In this document: piece by piece, positions 15,983 through 23,784 of the stretch
How the letters are laid out: each line of letters begins with the position of its first letter
Position numbering within the stretch: position 1 is the first letter of the stretch
Made by a program: the position numbers and the translations under genes
Notes under the pieces: generated by a model
What the model saw: only the letters and a program-made list of their open reading frames with translations
The model's database searches: none
What the model was told of the DNA's origin: nothing
Source of the DNA: Denitrobaculum tricleocarpae
Lineage (GTDB): Bacteria > Pseudomonadota > Alphaproteobacteria > Kiloniellales > Kiloniellaceae
Assembly: GCF_007004665.1 (NCBI RefSeq)
Contig: NZ_ML660058.1
Location: 1-64,000, forward strand
Length of the DNA: 64,000 bases
Direction of reading: 5' to 3'

Positions 15983-18265
15983 TCAGCGCGACGCTGCTTC
16001 CAACCGCCGGGCGTTGATCAGGAGCAGCAGTTCCGCCGCCGCTTCGGCGTCGCAGAGCGCGCGGTGGTGGGATTTCAATTCGATCCCGTAAGTGCTGCAG
16101 AGACTGCCCAGGCTGTAGGACTTGTGGCCCTTGTAGAGGGTGCGCATGCTGGCGCAGGTGCAAAGCTGCGGATGGCGGAAGCGCCGGTCCAGGCGTCGGA
16201 ACTCTTCGGAGATAAAGCCGTAGTCGAAGCGCACGTTGTGGGCGACGAAGATGGCGTTGCCCATGAAGTCCTGGAAATCGTCGGCGATCTCGGCGAAGAC
16301 CGGCGCGCCCGCCACCATGGCGTTGGTGATGCCGGTCAGGCGGGTGATGTTTGCGGGGATGGCCTGCTGGGGATTGATCAGACTCTGCCACTTGCCGATC
16401 ACCTCGCCGTTTTGGACTTTCACCGCGCCGATCTCGGTCACCCGGTTGCGGGCCGCCCGGCCGCCGGTGGTCTCCACATCCACGACCACGTAGAGCTGTT
16501 CGGGGTCGATGATCCACTCGACCCGCTTGACCTCGACCGTAAAACCGGCCCGCGCGAGCAGGTCGAGCTGCATGAGCTGGTTGCGGCGGATCTGATCGCC
16601 GGCGCTCTTGATCTCGATGAAGCGCAGGTCGCTGTCGTTCCAGAGCATGAGGTCTGGGAAGCCGTCCTTGCGCCCCATGTAGTCTTTGCACATTTCGCGC
16701 AGCACGCTGGCCAGCGCTTCCGGCGGCGCCTTTTGCAGGAAGGGGCCGAGCCAGTCGGTGATCGTGGGGCGCCAGCGGAAGATACCGTTCGGCGTGCCGT
16801 AGTTTGTGCTCAGGCTGCTCAAGAGCGTCTGTAACGCCGATGCGGGATTTTGGAGCCGTGCGAGCTTGGCTTCGATCCGCTCCCGGAAGGCCTCGTAAAA
16901 ACCACCGGATTTCAGCGACTGGGGCAGGCGTTCGAAGGCATTGTGCAGACTGGCCCCGGCCTCGCAGTAGATTTCCTCCCAGAAGAGCATGCCGAAGAGG
17001 GCACGCCAGACGCTGTTCTCGCTCTGGAATACCTCGTAGCCCTGACGGCGGAAATAGTCCGCCGCGCCGCGCTCCGGTGCGTTGCGCAGGGATTCATCCA
17101 CGCCGATGACTTCGGCGGCGCGCAGGCGGTCGGTCAGGGCGCTGGTCCGCTTGCCCTTGAACTTGCGCTGATAGAAGTCCTGGGCGAACAGGGCCTCCAG
17201 ATCGCTGGCCGGTTGGGCCATCATGGCCTCCAGCATGGCGCGCACCTGGTCCCGTTCACCACGAGCGTAGCGCAGCCTGACCAGGCGCTCGTTGCAGAGT
17301 GGCGACCCGCCGAGGCTGTAGACCGCGAGGGCCGAGTCCACCTGACCTGATTTCTCCAGGCGGCTGCCCAGTGCGTGAAGCAGACTGTCGCGCAGTTCCT
17401 CGGCGGCGTCGCAGGGCGCTTGTGGCCAGGAGGGAACCTCACGCGCCCAGAGCAGGCAGGTCTCGTCTGTTGCGCTTCTCAGATCCTCCAGGCGGTGCGC
17501 GTAGAAGTAACTGGCCGTTGCTTCCTCGCGGGTTTCGAAACGGGCTTCGTAGTCGGCCTTAAAGTGGTGGGTACGCACCAGTCCGAGGTCGCGCAGCGCG
17601 AAGCGCGTCACGCCCTGTTCGATCCGCCCGAAATAGAGATAGAGCAGGAATTCCAGGGCCGCGGGCCGGCCCTGCACGACGAAGCAGCGCACCGCCTCGG
17701 ACCTGGCGAAGTGCTCGAAACGCAAAGTCGCGCGGGCATGCTCCAGCACCGCCGCCTTGGGCCAGCTTCGCTTCGCGCCCGCCGTCTCCAGATGCGGGGC
17801 CATCAGCTGCAGCAAAGCATCCTTGGACAGCCCCTGGAGCAGTTCCTCGAAATCCTGTGGTTTTACCGCATTGGCGAAACCCGCCGTGCGCAGCTTGGAG
17901 ACGGCGTCCGGCAGATCGCCGATCTCCGCGTAACGCAGCTTCGCTGTCTCGAAGACCCGGCCCTTGCGGTTCACCATGCGCACGAAGAGACACTTGGCCT
18001 CCAGATCGAGGGCATCGAAATCCGTCAGGAAGTCGTGGTGATCCCGGTCGAGCACATGGGCGTACTTTTCCCGCACGAAATCCAGCATTTCCTGGAAGTG
18101 GGTCAGATAATAGAGCTGCGGCAGTTCGCGTTGCGGACGCAGGCTTTTGCGTTCTTCGTACGGTGTCTGATCGAGAGCGAAGTCAGATTGCGCTGTATCC
18201 TCGAGGCTCCGGCCTGCGTCCGACCGGCTTCCTCGCAAAGCTTCCATCTGCCGCCTCAAGGGCAT
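15983..18265 (-). CDS. FAN1-like VRR-NUC nuclease fused to a DEDDh exonuclease
   Basis: About 760 residues. Residues about 50-130 match the bacterial FAN1 N-terminal region (YYLTHFQEMLDFV, LFVRMVNRKGRVFETAKL, YAEIGD). Around 470-580 is a VRR-NUC domain with the PD-(D/E)xK residues visible in GFPDLMLWN and FIEIKSAGDQI. From about 590 to the end is a DnaQ-type exonuclease with DVETTG, NAIFVAHNVRFDYGFI and HRALCDAEA, supplying all DEDDh acidic residues and the His. FAN1 cuts branched DNA and interstrand-crosslink intermediates; the fused 3'-5' exonuclease could trim the product. Start chosen at the ATG at 18265 with AGAAGAG 8 bases upstream; GTG 18274 and ATG 18271 are alternatives. Confidence 0.88.
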   Translation of the reverse strand: MPLRRQMEALRGSRSDAGRSLEDTAQSDFALDQTPYEERKSLRPQRELPQLYYLTHFQEMLDFVREKYAHVLDRDHHDFLTDFDALDLEAKCLFVRMVNRKGRVFETAKLRYAEIGDLPDAVSKLRTAGFANAVKPQDFEELLQGLSKDALLQLMAPHLETAGAKRSWPKAAVLEHARATLRFEHFARSEAVRCFVVQGRPAALEFLLYLYFGRIEQGVTRFALRDLGLVRTHHFKADYEARFETREEATASYFYAHRLEDLRSATDETCLLWAREVPSWPQAPCDAAEELRDSLLHALGSRLEKSGQVDSALAVYSLGGSPLCNERLVRLRYARGERDQVRAMLEAMMAQPASDLEALFAQDFYQRKFKGKRTSALTDRLRAAEVIGVDESLRNAPERGAADYFRRQGYEVFQSENSVWRALFGMLFWEEIYCEAGASLHNAFERLPQSLKSGGFYEAFRERIEAKLARLQNPASALQTLLSSLSTNYGTPNGIFRWRPTITDWLGPFLQKAPPEALASVLREMCKDYMGRKDGFPDLMLWNDSDLRFIEIKSAGDQIRRNQLMQLDLLARAGFTVEVKRVEWIIDPEQLYVVVDVETTGGRAARNRVTEIGAVKVQNGEVIGKWQSLINPQQAIPANITRLTGITNAMVAGAPVFAEIADDFQDFMGNAIFVAHNVRFDYGFISEEFRRLDRRFRHPQLCTCASMRTLYKGHKSYSLGSLCSTYGIELKSHHRALCDAEAAAELLLLINARRLEAASR

Positions 18266-18354
18266 CACCATCACTCTTCTTGCGCCCGAAAATCAGAAAG
18301 AACAAACTATGAACTTTTGACTCGAAGATGGCAAGGGGGGGTAGTGAAACGACC

Positions 18355-19218
18355 CTAATAGACCTGAAAATGCAGGTGATCGTCGTGCCGCGCAGCATTC
18401 CAGCCCGCAAAGCCGATCTTGGGGCTTCGCAATTTCAGGACGGGTTTGAGATAGGGTTCGAGGAAGAGCCGCTGGACCTGACCGGAGGCCGGCCCTTGTG
18501 TGAGAAACCGAACCATGTCCGCCGTGCGGGTCCGGTCCAGTTCATCGTCGGCGAAAAGCCACTGCAGCCAGTTCATGCGCCAGCGCAGGGCGCCATCTCT
18601 TTGCGATCCCGGGCTGGTGTTGAGCAGATCCCAAGCCGGTGCGAAGGCCCAGTAGCCGACGAACCAGGCCCCGCCCTTGGGCATTGCCTTGCCGCTCGTC
18701 TTGTCCTTGTAGAAGAAGGCCAGATCGAGCTTGCGGCCGTCGTTGTGACTGAGGTGCGGCAGCAGGGGAATGCCGAGGGGCAATGGAAAGCCACCGTCCA
18801 GATAGCTGACGACTGTCCCCGGATGTTTGCGCGCCATGTGATCCGAAAGCGCCTCGAGAACCTCTTTCGTACCGGGGGTGACGTAGTGACGGTTCAGAAT
18901 GCAATAGAGGGGCGAATTTGCCGCGTAGGCGTGCCGGCTGTCGGCAAAGCAGTTCAGGGCAATACGGCCAAAGGCAGGGGCCAGCGCCGGTAGAAGCAAA
19001 AAGCTCGCGACGCTGTAGACTGCGATAAAGGCCGCCATCGTCAGGAGGCCCCGGCTTCTTCGGTAGCGGCCGGCCAGGGTCTCGCCGAGACCGTAGGCCA
19101 GCCAAAGGACAACGCCGCCAACCTGCGAGATCAGCGTCAGGAGGGCGATCAGCAGAACTGCGAGGCCTGTACTGAAGAAACCTCGACTGCGGCTTAAGGG
19201 GCCAAGAATGAGTTGCAT
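18355..19218 (-). CDS. Membrane-anchored LAS-type metallopeptidase candidate
   Basis: 287 residues. Two hydrophobic segments (about 18-45 and 58-80) anchor it. The rest carries the zinc ligands of LAS peptidases (D-Ala-D-Ala carboxypeptidase/MepA type): SHNDGRKLD near residue 156 fits S-H-x-x-G-x-x-x-D, and HDDHLHF at residues 278-284 supplies the HxH. This suggests a periplasmic enzyme acting on peptidoglycan cross-links or stem peptides. I do not recognise the exact family, and the region between the motifs is atypical. It is monocistronic, converging with nothing nearby. Confidence 0.6.
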   Translation of the reverse strand: MQLILGPLSRSRGFFSTGLAVLLIALLTLISQVGGVVLWLAYGLGETLAGRYRRSRGLLTMAAFIAVYSVASFLLLPALAPAFGRIALNCFADSRHAYAANSPLYCILNRHYVTPGTKEVLEALSDHMARKHPGTVVSYLDGGFPLPLGIPLLPHLSHNDGRKLDLAFFYKDKTSGKAMPKGGAWFVGYWAFAPAWDLLNTSPGSQRDGALRWRMNWLQWLFADDELDRTRTADMVRFLTQGPASGQVQRLFLEPYLKPVLKLRSPKIGFAGWNAARHDDHLHFQVY

Positions 19219-19345
19219 TCGTTATGGAGCGCCGGGTTCTTGAAAATTGGGGGAAGCCTATATCCCTTGGATATTTAGGGTCGAACTGTGACCGCATCAT
19301 GGCCGATAGTGGGCGCATCGGAGACAGCCGTAAGAGGAGGCCAGC

Positions 19346-20005
19346 ATGGCAAGACGGGCGCTTGTGACGGGCGGGAACCGGGGGATCGGCTTCGCCATTG
19401 CGGCGGGCCTCGCGAAGCTCGACTATGAGGTCGTCATTGCGGCCCGTGATGTCGAGGCGGGTGAGCGGGCGGCTGAAGAACTGGGAGTGGGCTCGATCCA
19501 CATGGATCTGAGCGATCTCTCTTCCATCGAAGCGGCGGCCGCGCAGCTCGGCGATGTTGATGTGCTGGTGAATAATGCCGGGGTGCTGTTCGACCGTCCG
19601 ATGCTGGAGAGCCCGGAAGACTACAGGGTCTCCATGGCTGTCATGCTGGATGCGCCTTATCATCTCATTCGGCTGCTCTCGCCCGGGATGATCGGCAGGG
19701 ATTACGGACGGATCGTCAACCTTTCGTCCGACTGGGGGGCTTTCTCCCAGGGCCTGGAAGGTCCGGGGGCCTACGGCGTCGCCAAGGCGGCCCTGAATGC
19801 GTTGACACTCGCCCTGTCCCGCGAGCTTCCTGACAGCATCAAGATCAACGCCATGTGCCCGGGCTGGGTGCGCACGCGGATGGGTGGGGACGGCGCGAAC
19901 CGCTCACCGGAAGAGGGTGCGGATACGGCGCTCTGGCTAGCGAGCCTGCCCGGAGACGGACCGAGCGGGGGCTTCTTCCGGGATCGTGTGCCGCTCGCCT
20001 GGTAA
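19346..20005 (+). CDS. SDR family NAD(P)-dependent oxidoreductase
   Basis: 219 residues, a classical short-chain dehydrogenase. The cofactor motif TGGNRGIGFAI is at residues 8-18, NNAG near 77, the catalytic Ser in NLSSDWG and the YGVAK active-site pair near 138-142. It is slightly shorter than usual because the C-terminal substrate loop is brief. The ribosome-binding site AAGAGGAGG is 8 bases before the ATG. Substrate is not readable; the next gene on the same strand (MFS) is 255 bp away, so it is probably transcribed alone. Confidence 0.9.
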   Translation: MARRALVTGGNRGIGFAIAAGLAKLDYEVVIAARDVEAGERAAEELGVGSIHMDLSDLSSIEAAAAQLGDVDVLVNNAGVLFDRPMLESPEDYRVSMAVMLDAPYHLIRLLSPGMIGRDYGRIVNLSSDWGAFSQGLEGPGAYGVAKAALNALTLALSRELPDSIKINAMCPGWVRTRMGGDGANRSPEEGADTALWLASLPGDGPSGGFFRDRVPLAW

Positions 20006-20114
20006 GGGCGCTGCCGGGGCCGGGTGCAGCGCAAGTGTCAGGAGCCTTCGCGCTTCGGCGCATGGCAGCCATGCTCCTGCGACCATTGTCGCGGCGCGCG
20101 GGCTCGGTTAGAGC

Positions 20115-20184
20115 AATTTGCGTTTGAACGGACACAAGATTCGCTGCCCCTCGATCAGCAAATTGCCGATCTCGAACGCAAATT
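20115..20184. repeat. Inverted repeat upstream of the MFS gene
   Basis: AATTTGCGTT (20115-20124) and AACGCAAATT (20175-20184) form a perfect 10-bp inverted repeat 50 bp apart. The sequence around the first arm (GAGCAATTTGCGTTTGAACG) looks like an intergenic repeat of alphaproteobacteria. It lies 76 bp before the MFS start. Confidence 0.45.
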
Positions 20185-20260
20185 TTGAAGTGTTTTGGTT
20201 CAAGAAAAACGCAATTCGCTATAGTCAGGAAACCTCCGTAATTTCGCGCCGAGACCCGCC

Positions 20261-21496
20261 ATGACCTCAGAGTCCGCCGCCGATCCCTCGAATGACCTCG
20301 ACAGCAGCTACGCCTGGAAGCGCCTGGCCGTCGCCCTGGCGCTGAGCACCGTCGGCGGTGTCGGCCTGTGGTCCAGCGTGGTCATCCTGCCCGCGATCCA
20401 GGCGGAGTTCGGCGTCGACCGGGGCGGCGCCTCCCTGCCTTTCACCGCGACCCTGATCGGTTTTGCGCTCGGCGGCATCCTGATGGGCCGCATGGCCGAC
20501 CGCTTTGGGGTCGTCCGTCCCATCCTTCTCGGCGCCGTGATGCTGGCCCTGGGGTACATCGCCACCGCACTGGCCAACGCCTACTGGCAGTTCATCGTGG
20601 CACAGGCCCTGCTGATCGGCATGCTGGGCAGCTCGACGACCTTCGGGCCGCTGGTTGCCGATGTCTCGCACTGGTTCCTGAAGCGGCGCGGCATCGCGGT
20701 GGCTATCGTGGCCAGCGGCAACTACCTCTCGGGCGCCATCTGGCCGCCGATCCTGCAGGCGGCCATCGAAATCGTGGGCTGGCGGCAAGCCCATATCGGC
20801 GTCGGCCTGGTCTGCCTGGTTACCATGGTGCCGCTGGCATTCCTGCTGAAAAGAAAACCCGATCTGGAGGCCATGGACACCGCCGCAAAAACCTCTGGCT
20901 CCACGCCGCCCATGCCGTTGTCGCCGGGCAAGCTTCAGGCGGTGCTGGTGCTGGCGGGCGTGGCCTGCTGCGTGGCCATGTCCATGCCGCAGGTGCATAT
21001 GGTGGCCTACTGCGTGGATCTGGGATACGGGCCGGCCCGGGGCGCCGAGATGCTCTCGATCATGCTGGCGCTGGGCGTGGTCAGCCGCCTGATCTCAGGT
21101 TTCATTGCCGACCGGATCGGCGGGATCGGCACTCTGATTCTGGGATCGACTCTGCAGTGCATTGCGCTGCTCTTCTATCTGCCCTTCGACGGCCTGGTGT
21201 CGCTCTATATGATCGCCGCGCTCTTCGGCCTGTCTCAGGGCGGGATCGTGCCGAGTTACGCCCTTATCGTGCGGGAGTACTTTCCGGCGCGCGAGGCCGG
21301 CTCGCGGATCAGCCTGGTGCTCATGGCCACGGTCGCCGGCATGGCGCTGGGCGGCTGGATGTCTGGTGAGATCTATGACCTGACCGGATCCTACGAGGCG
21401 GCGTTCCTCAACGGTATCGGCTGGAACCTGTTGAACATGCTGATCGCCTTCTGGCTCCTGGCCAGCCGCTTCAGGCCAAAGCCTCAACCGGCCTGA
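20261..21496 (+). CDS. MFS transporter
   Basis: 411 residues with twelve predicted membrane helices. The major-facilitator loop 2-3 motif is visible as GRMADRFGVVRP (around residue 75), and a related ADRIGG lies in the loop between helices 8 and 9. The overall pattern is that of monocarboxylate/OFA-like carriers, but the substrate cannot be told. The start ATG at 20261 follows CGAGACCCGCC, a weak ribosome-binding site. It converges with a TetR gene (15 bp between stops), which may or may not regulate it. Confidence 0.9.
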   Translation: MTSESAADPSNDLDSSYAWKRLAVALALSTVGGVGLWSSVVILPAIQAEFGVDRGGASLPFTATLIGFALGGILMGRMADRFGVVRPILLGAVMLALGYIATALANAYWQFIVAQALLIGMLGSSTTFGPLVADVSHWFLKRRGIAVAIVASGNYLSGAIWPPILQAAIEIVGWRQAHIGVGLVCLVTMVPLAFLLKRKPDLEAMDTAAKTSGSTPPMPLSPGKLQAVLVLAGVACCVAMSMPQVHMVAYCVDLGYGPARGAEMLSIMLALGVVSRLISGFIADRIGGIGTLILGSTLQCIALLFYLPFDGLVSLYMIAALFGLSQGGIVPSYALIVREYFPAREAGSRISLVLMATVAGMALGGWMSGEIYDLTGSYEAAFLNGIGWNLLNMLIAFWLLASRFRPKPQPA

Positions 21497-21511
21497 CCCT
21501 TTCCGAAGCAA

Positions 21512-22099
21512 TCATTTGATCAGGGTTCTGCAGATCGTGCTGCGAATGGTTTTTGCTGCGGCGGCTTCGCTCCAGCCCCGTTCCCTGACCAGCAGATCCC
21601 AGGCCTGAACCGACGAAGAGGCCCAGAGATAGTCCGTCGCGCGCGGAACGCTCCAGTCCAGGGACAGGGCACCCTCCTTCTTAAGACCGCCGACCAGGCC
21701 CCGGTAGAACTTCAGCAGTTCGCTCATGCGGTCGTCCCAGGCGCGTGCGGCGTCTTCGTCAGTGGCGCGCATGCGGATCAGGTCCGTGGCGACCGGATGG
21801 ATCTTCGGCACGAAGTCCAGCCAGACCTTAAGTACGGCGTCCAGGCGCGCCGCCGGATCTTTCTGTTCCATGGCGGACTCGAAACCTTCCCAGATGAAGA
21901 AGCGTTCATCCGCCCGGCGCACCAACGCCATCAAGAGACCGCCGCGCGAACTGAAGTGCACATAGATCGACTGGCGGGTCATGCCCACGGCTGCAGCGAT
22001 TTCCGCCATGGACACCGCCGCGCCCCGCTCGGCGATCAGATCCCAGGACGCATCGAGAATTTCCAGGCGGGATCGTTCCGCGCGTTTTAAATTTGACAC
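21512..22099 (-). CDS. TetR/AcrR family regulator
   Basis: 195 residues. The N-terminal helix-turn-helix is typical: ILDASWDLIAERGAAVSMAE, then VGMTRQSIYVHFSSRGGLL. The C-terminal all-helical domain would bind a small ligand. The start is a GTG at 22099 that lies inside a palindrome likely to be its own operator. It diverges from the DUF1330-like gene at 22153, the most probable target. Confidence 0.9.
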   Translation of the reverse strand: MSNLKRAERSRLEILDASWDLIAERGAAVSMAEIAAAVGMTRQSIYVHFSSRGGLLMALVRRADERFFIWEGFESAMEQKDPAARLDAVLKVWLDFVPKIHPVATDLIRMRATDEDAARAWDDRMSELLKFYRGLVGGLKKEGALSLDWSVPRATDYLWASSSVQAWDLLVRERGWSEAAAAKTIRSTICRTLIK

Positions 22100-22141
22100 C
22101 TGTCAAAAATCCGATTTTAATTTTACATATGTCAAATTTAA
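22087..22141. promoter_or_regulatory. Palindromic operators between tetR and the DUF1330-like gene
   Basis: TTTGACACCTGTCAAA (22092-22107) is a palindrome, and a related site TTTACATATGTCAAA follows at 22122-22136. The outer arms TTAAATTTGACA (22087-22098) and TGTCAAATTTAA (22130-22141) form a 12-bp inverted repeat over the 53-bp spacer. Two TetR-dimer sites controlling both genes is the simplest reading. The first also fits an FNR/Dnr-type TTGAC-N4-GTCAA box. Confidence 0.65.
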
Positions 22142-22152
22142 CGGAGTTCATC

Positions 22153-22617
22153 GTGAACGCAAACAGTAAACTCGAAGACCGCGTGGCGCGCCTGATCGCC
22201 TGGTACGGCGACGGGTCCGACGGCGCCAGCCCGACGGCGGAACAGTGGCGGAAGGTGGCCGGCAGGCCGTCGGGGAGCCCGGTCACGCTGATCAATTTCT
22301 TCAAGCTGCGCGATCAGGGGCTTTACCAGGATGAAGCCATTGCGCCCGCCGCACCGGAGAGCGGGAGGGCAGCCTTCGACCGCTATGCGGCGGTCAGCAT
22401 CCCGACCATGGAAAAGATCGGCGGCCGCTTTCTACTCGTGGCGCCTTTCGAAGCCGGTTTTGTCGGTCCCGAGGAGGACTGGGATCTGGTCGCCATCGGG
22501 ACTTTCGCCGACAAGGAGGTTCTGCTCTCGCTTTGGGAAGACGCGGACTATCACGCGGCCTATCCCCACCGCACGGCGGCCTGCGCCCGGCAGAAGGTGG
22601 TGATCTGCAACGGCTAG
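22153..22617 (+). CDS. DUF1330-like small protein
   Basis: About 154 residues. The pattern SPVTLINFFKLRD then FDRYAAVSIPTMEKIGGRFLLVAPFE, WDLVAIGTF and WEDADYHAAYPHR resembles DUF1330/ferredoxin-fold dimeric alpha-beta barrel proteins, which have no settled function. I choose the GTG at 22153 because ACGGAG lies 7 bases before it; an ATG at 22129 is in frame but sits inside the operator. Probably repressed by the divergent TetR. Confidence 0.75.
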   Translation: MNANSKLEDRVARLIAWYGDGSDGASPTAEQWRKVAGRPSGSPVTLINFFKLRDQGLYQDEAIAPAAPESGRAAFDRYAAVSIPTMEKIGGRFLLVAPFEAGFVGPEEDWDLVAIGTFADKEVLLSLWEDADYHAAYPHRTAACARQKVVICNG

Positions 22618-22678
22618 ACGGGACAAAGACGGGGGGCGGGGCATGGCCTGAGCGGCCCGGTGCCCCGCCCGGCTGCCG

Positions 22679-23440
22679 TCAGGTCCGGGTGATGGAAACC
22701 CCGCCGTCGGCCAGGATCGCCTGTCCGGTGACGAAGCTGGAGGCGTCCGAGGCAAGGAAAAGCGCCGCCCGTGCAATCTCTTCCGGCCGGGCGATGCGCT
22801 TTAAGGCATGGAGGCCGTTCACGAACTCCCGGGCCTCGGGCGTGTTGGAATGAGCCTGCGCCATCTCCGTATCGGTGCCGCCGGGCAGCAAGGCGTTGGC
22901 GCGAATGCCCTGCGGGCCATGCTCCGCCGCCAAAACCTGCGTCAGGCCGATCAGGCCCGCCTTGCTGGCCGCATAGGCGGCCATGCCTGGCATGCCGACC
23001 CTGTGGCCGACGAACGAGGAGGTGAAGATGAGTGAACCTGCACCGCGTTCCTGCATGGCCGGAATCTGATACTTCGCACCCAGAAAGGCGCTTGTGAGGT
23101 TGGTTTCAATGGTCTCGCGCCAGCTCTCGAGGGCTACGCCGGGCGTCTCGCCCATCGCTCCAAGCTGGCCTGCGTTGTTGAAAGCGATATCCAGGCCGCC
23201 GAATTCGTTCCGTGCCCGATCGACCAGGGCCTTCGCGGTGGCTTCGTCCCTGATATCACCGGCCAGCGCGACGGCGTCGCCGCCCCTGGTCCTGATCTCG
23301 CTCACGAGCCGGTCCAGCGCCACTTGCCGCCGGGCACTGACGACCAGTTTGGCCCCCTGCATTGCAAAGAGTTTCGCCGCCGCGTAGCCGATACCGCTGC
23401 TGGCGCCGGTGAGAACGACGACCTTGTTTTCGAGTTGCAT
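22679..23440 (-). CDS. SDR family oxidoreductase (FabG-like)
   Basis: About 253 residues with all classical SDR motifs: TGASSGIG near residue 11, NNAGQLG near 87, the catalytic Ser in FTSSFVG and YAASKAG near 155. C-terminal FVTGQAILADGGVS is the usual FabG-like ending. The ATG at 23440 (MQLENKVV) has GAGA about 11 bases upstream and matches the family N-terminus; an ATG at 23455 has no ribosome-binding site. It may share the function of the adjacent DUF1330/TetR genes, but no substrate can be assigned. Confidence 0.9.
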   Translation of the reverse strand: MQLENKVVVLTGASSGIGYAAAKLFAMQGAKLVVSARRQVALDRLVSEIRTRGGDAVALAGDIRDEATAKALVDRARNEFGGLDIAFNNAGQLGAMGETPGVALESWRETIETNLTSAFLGAKYQIPAMQERGAGSLIFTSSFVGHRVGMPGMAAYAASKAGLIGLTQVLAAEHGPQGIRANALLPGGTDTEMAQAHSNTPEAREFVNGLHALKRIARPEEIARAALFLASDASSFVTGQAILADGGVSITRT

Positions 23441-23784
23441 CCTGTTTTCTCTCATCAGATTGATTGCCGATGAGGGAGTGATGCACCCTCCGTTTTTTTG
23501 CCGCCATCCGCTTCTTGTGTTCGAATTCCGAAGCGATGAAGCCGTGCGAAAACGTTAATGCGATGGTTGTGTCCGGGGTTTTTATTGCCCGCAAAGATCT
23601 ATAATGGGTTGTCGAGTTCGTGCAGCAGACTATTCAGCGAGTAGAACTTAAAGGCAAAATTGCCAAAAAATTGGGCAAATATAGTATAGATGCAAGCATT
23701 TGAACTAAATGCGTCGGATTTAACTATTTTCGAGAGAAAGTCTTTTAAAGTCTAAGCGTATAACGTTTCTTTCGGGGCCTTCTC
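23441..23784. other. Intergenic region before the chemoreceptor
   Basis: 344 bp between divergent genes, AT-rich from about 23570. It includes a small hairpin GGCAA-AA-TTGCC near 23653-23664. I could not find a sigma-28 (flagellar) promoter by eye. No coding frame is supported. Confidence 0.4.

Noticed and set aside
22092-22107. An FNR/Dnr box
   Set aside because: The palindrome fits TTGAC-N4-GTCAA, but its place over the tetR start and the second related site make a TetR operator more likely.
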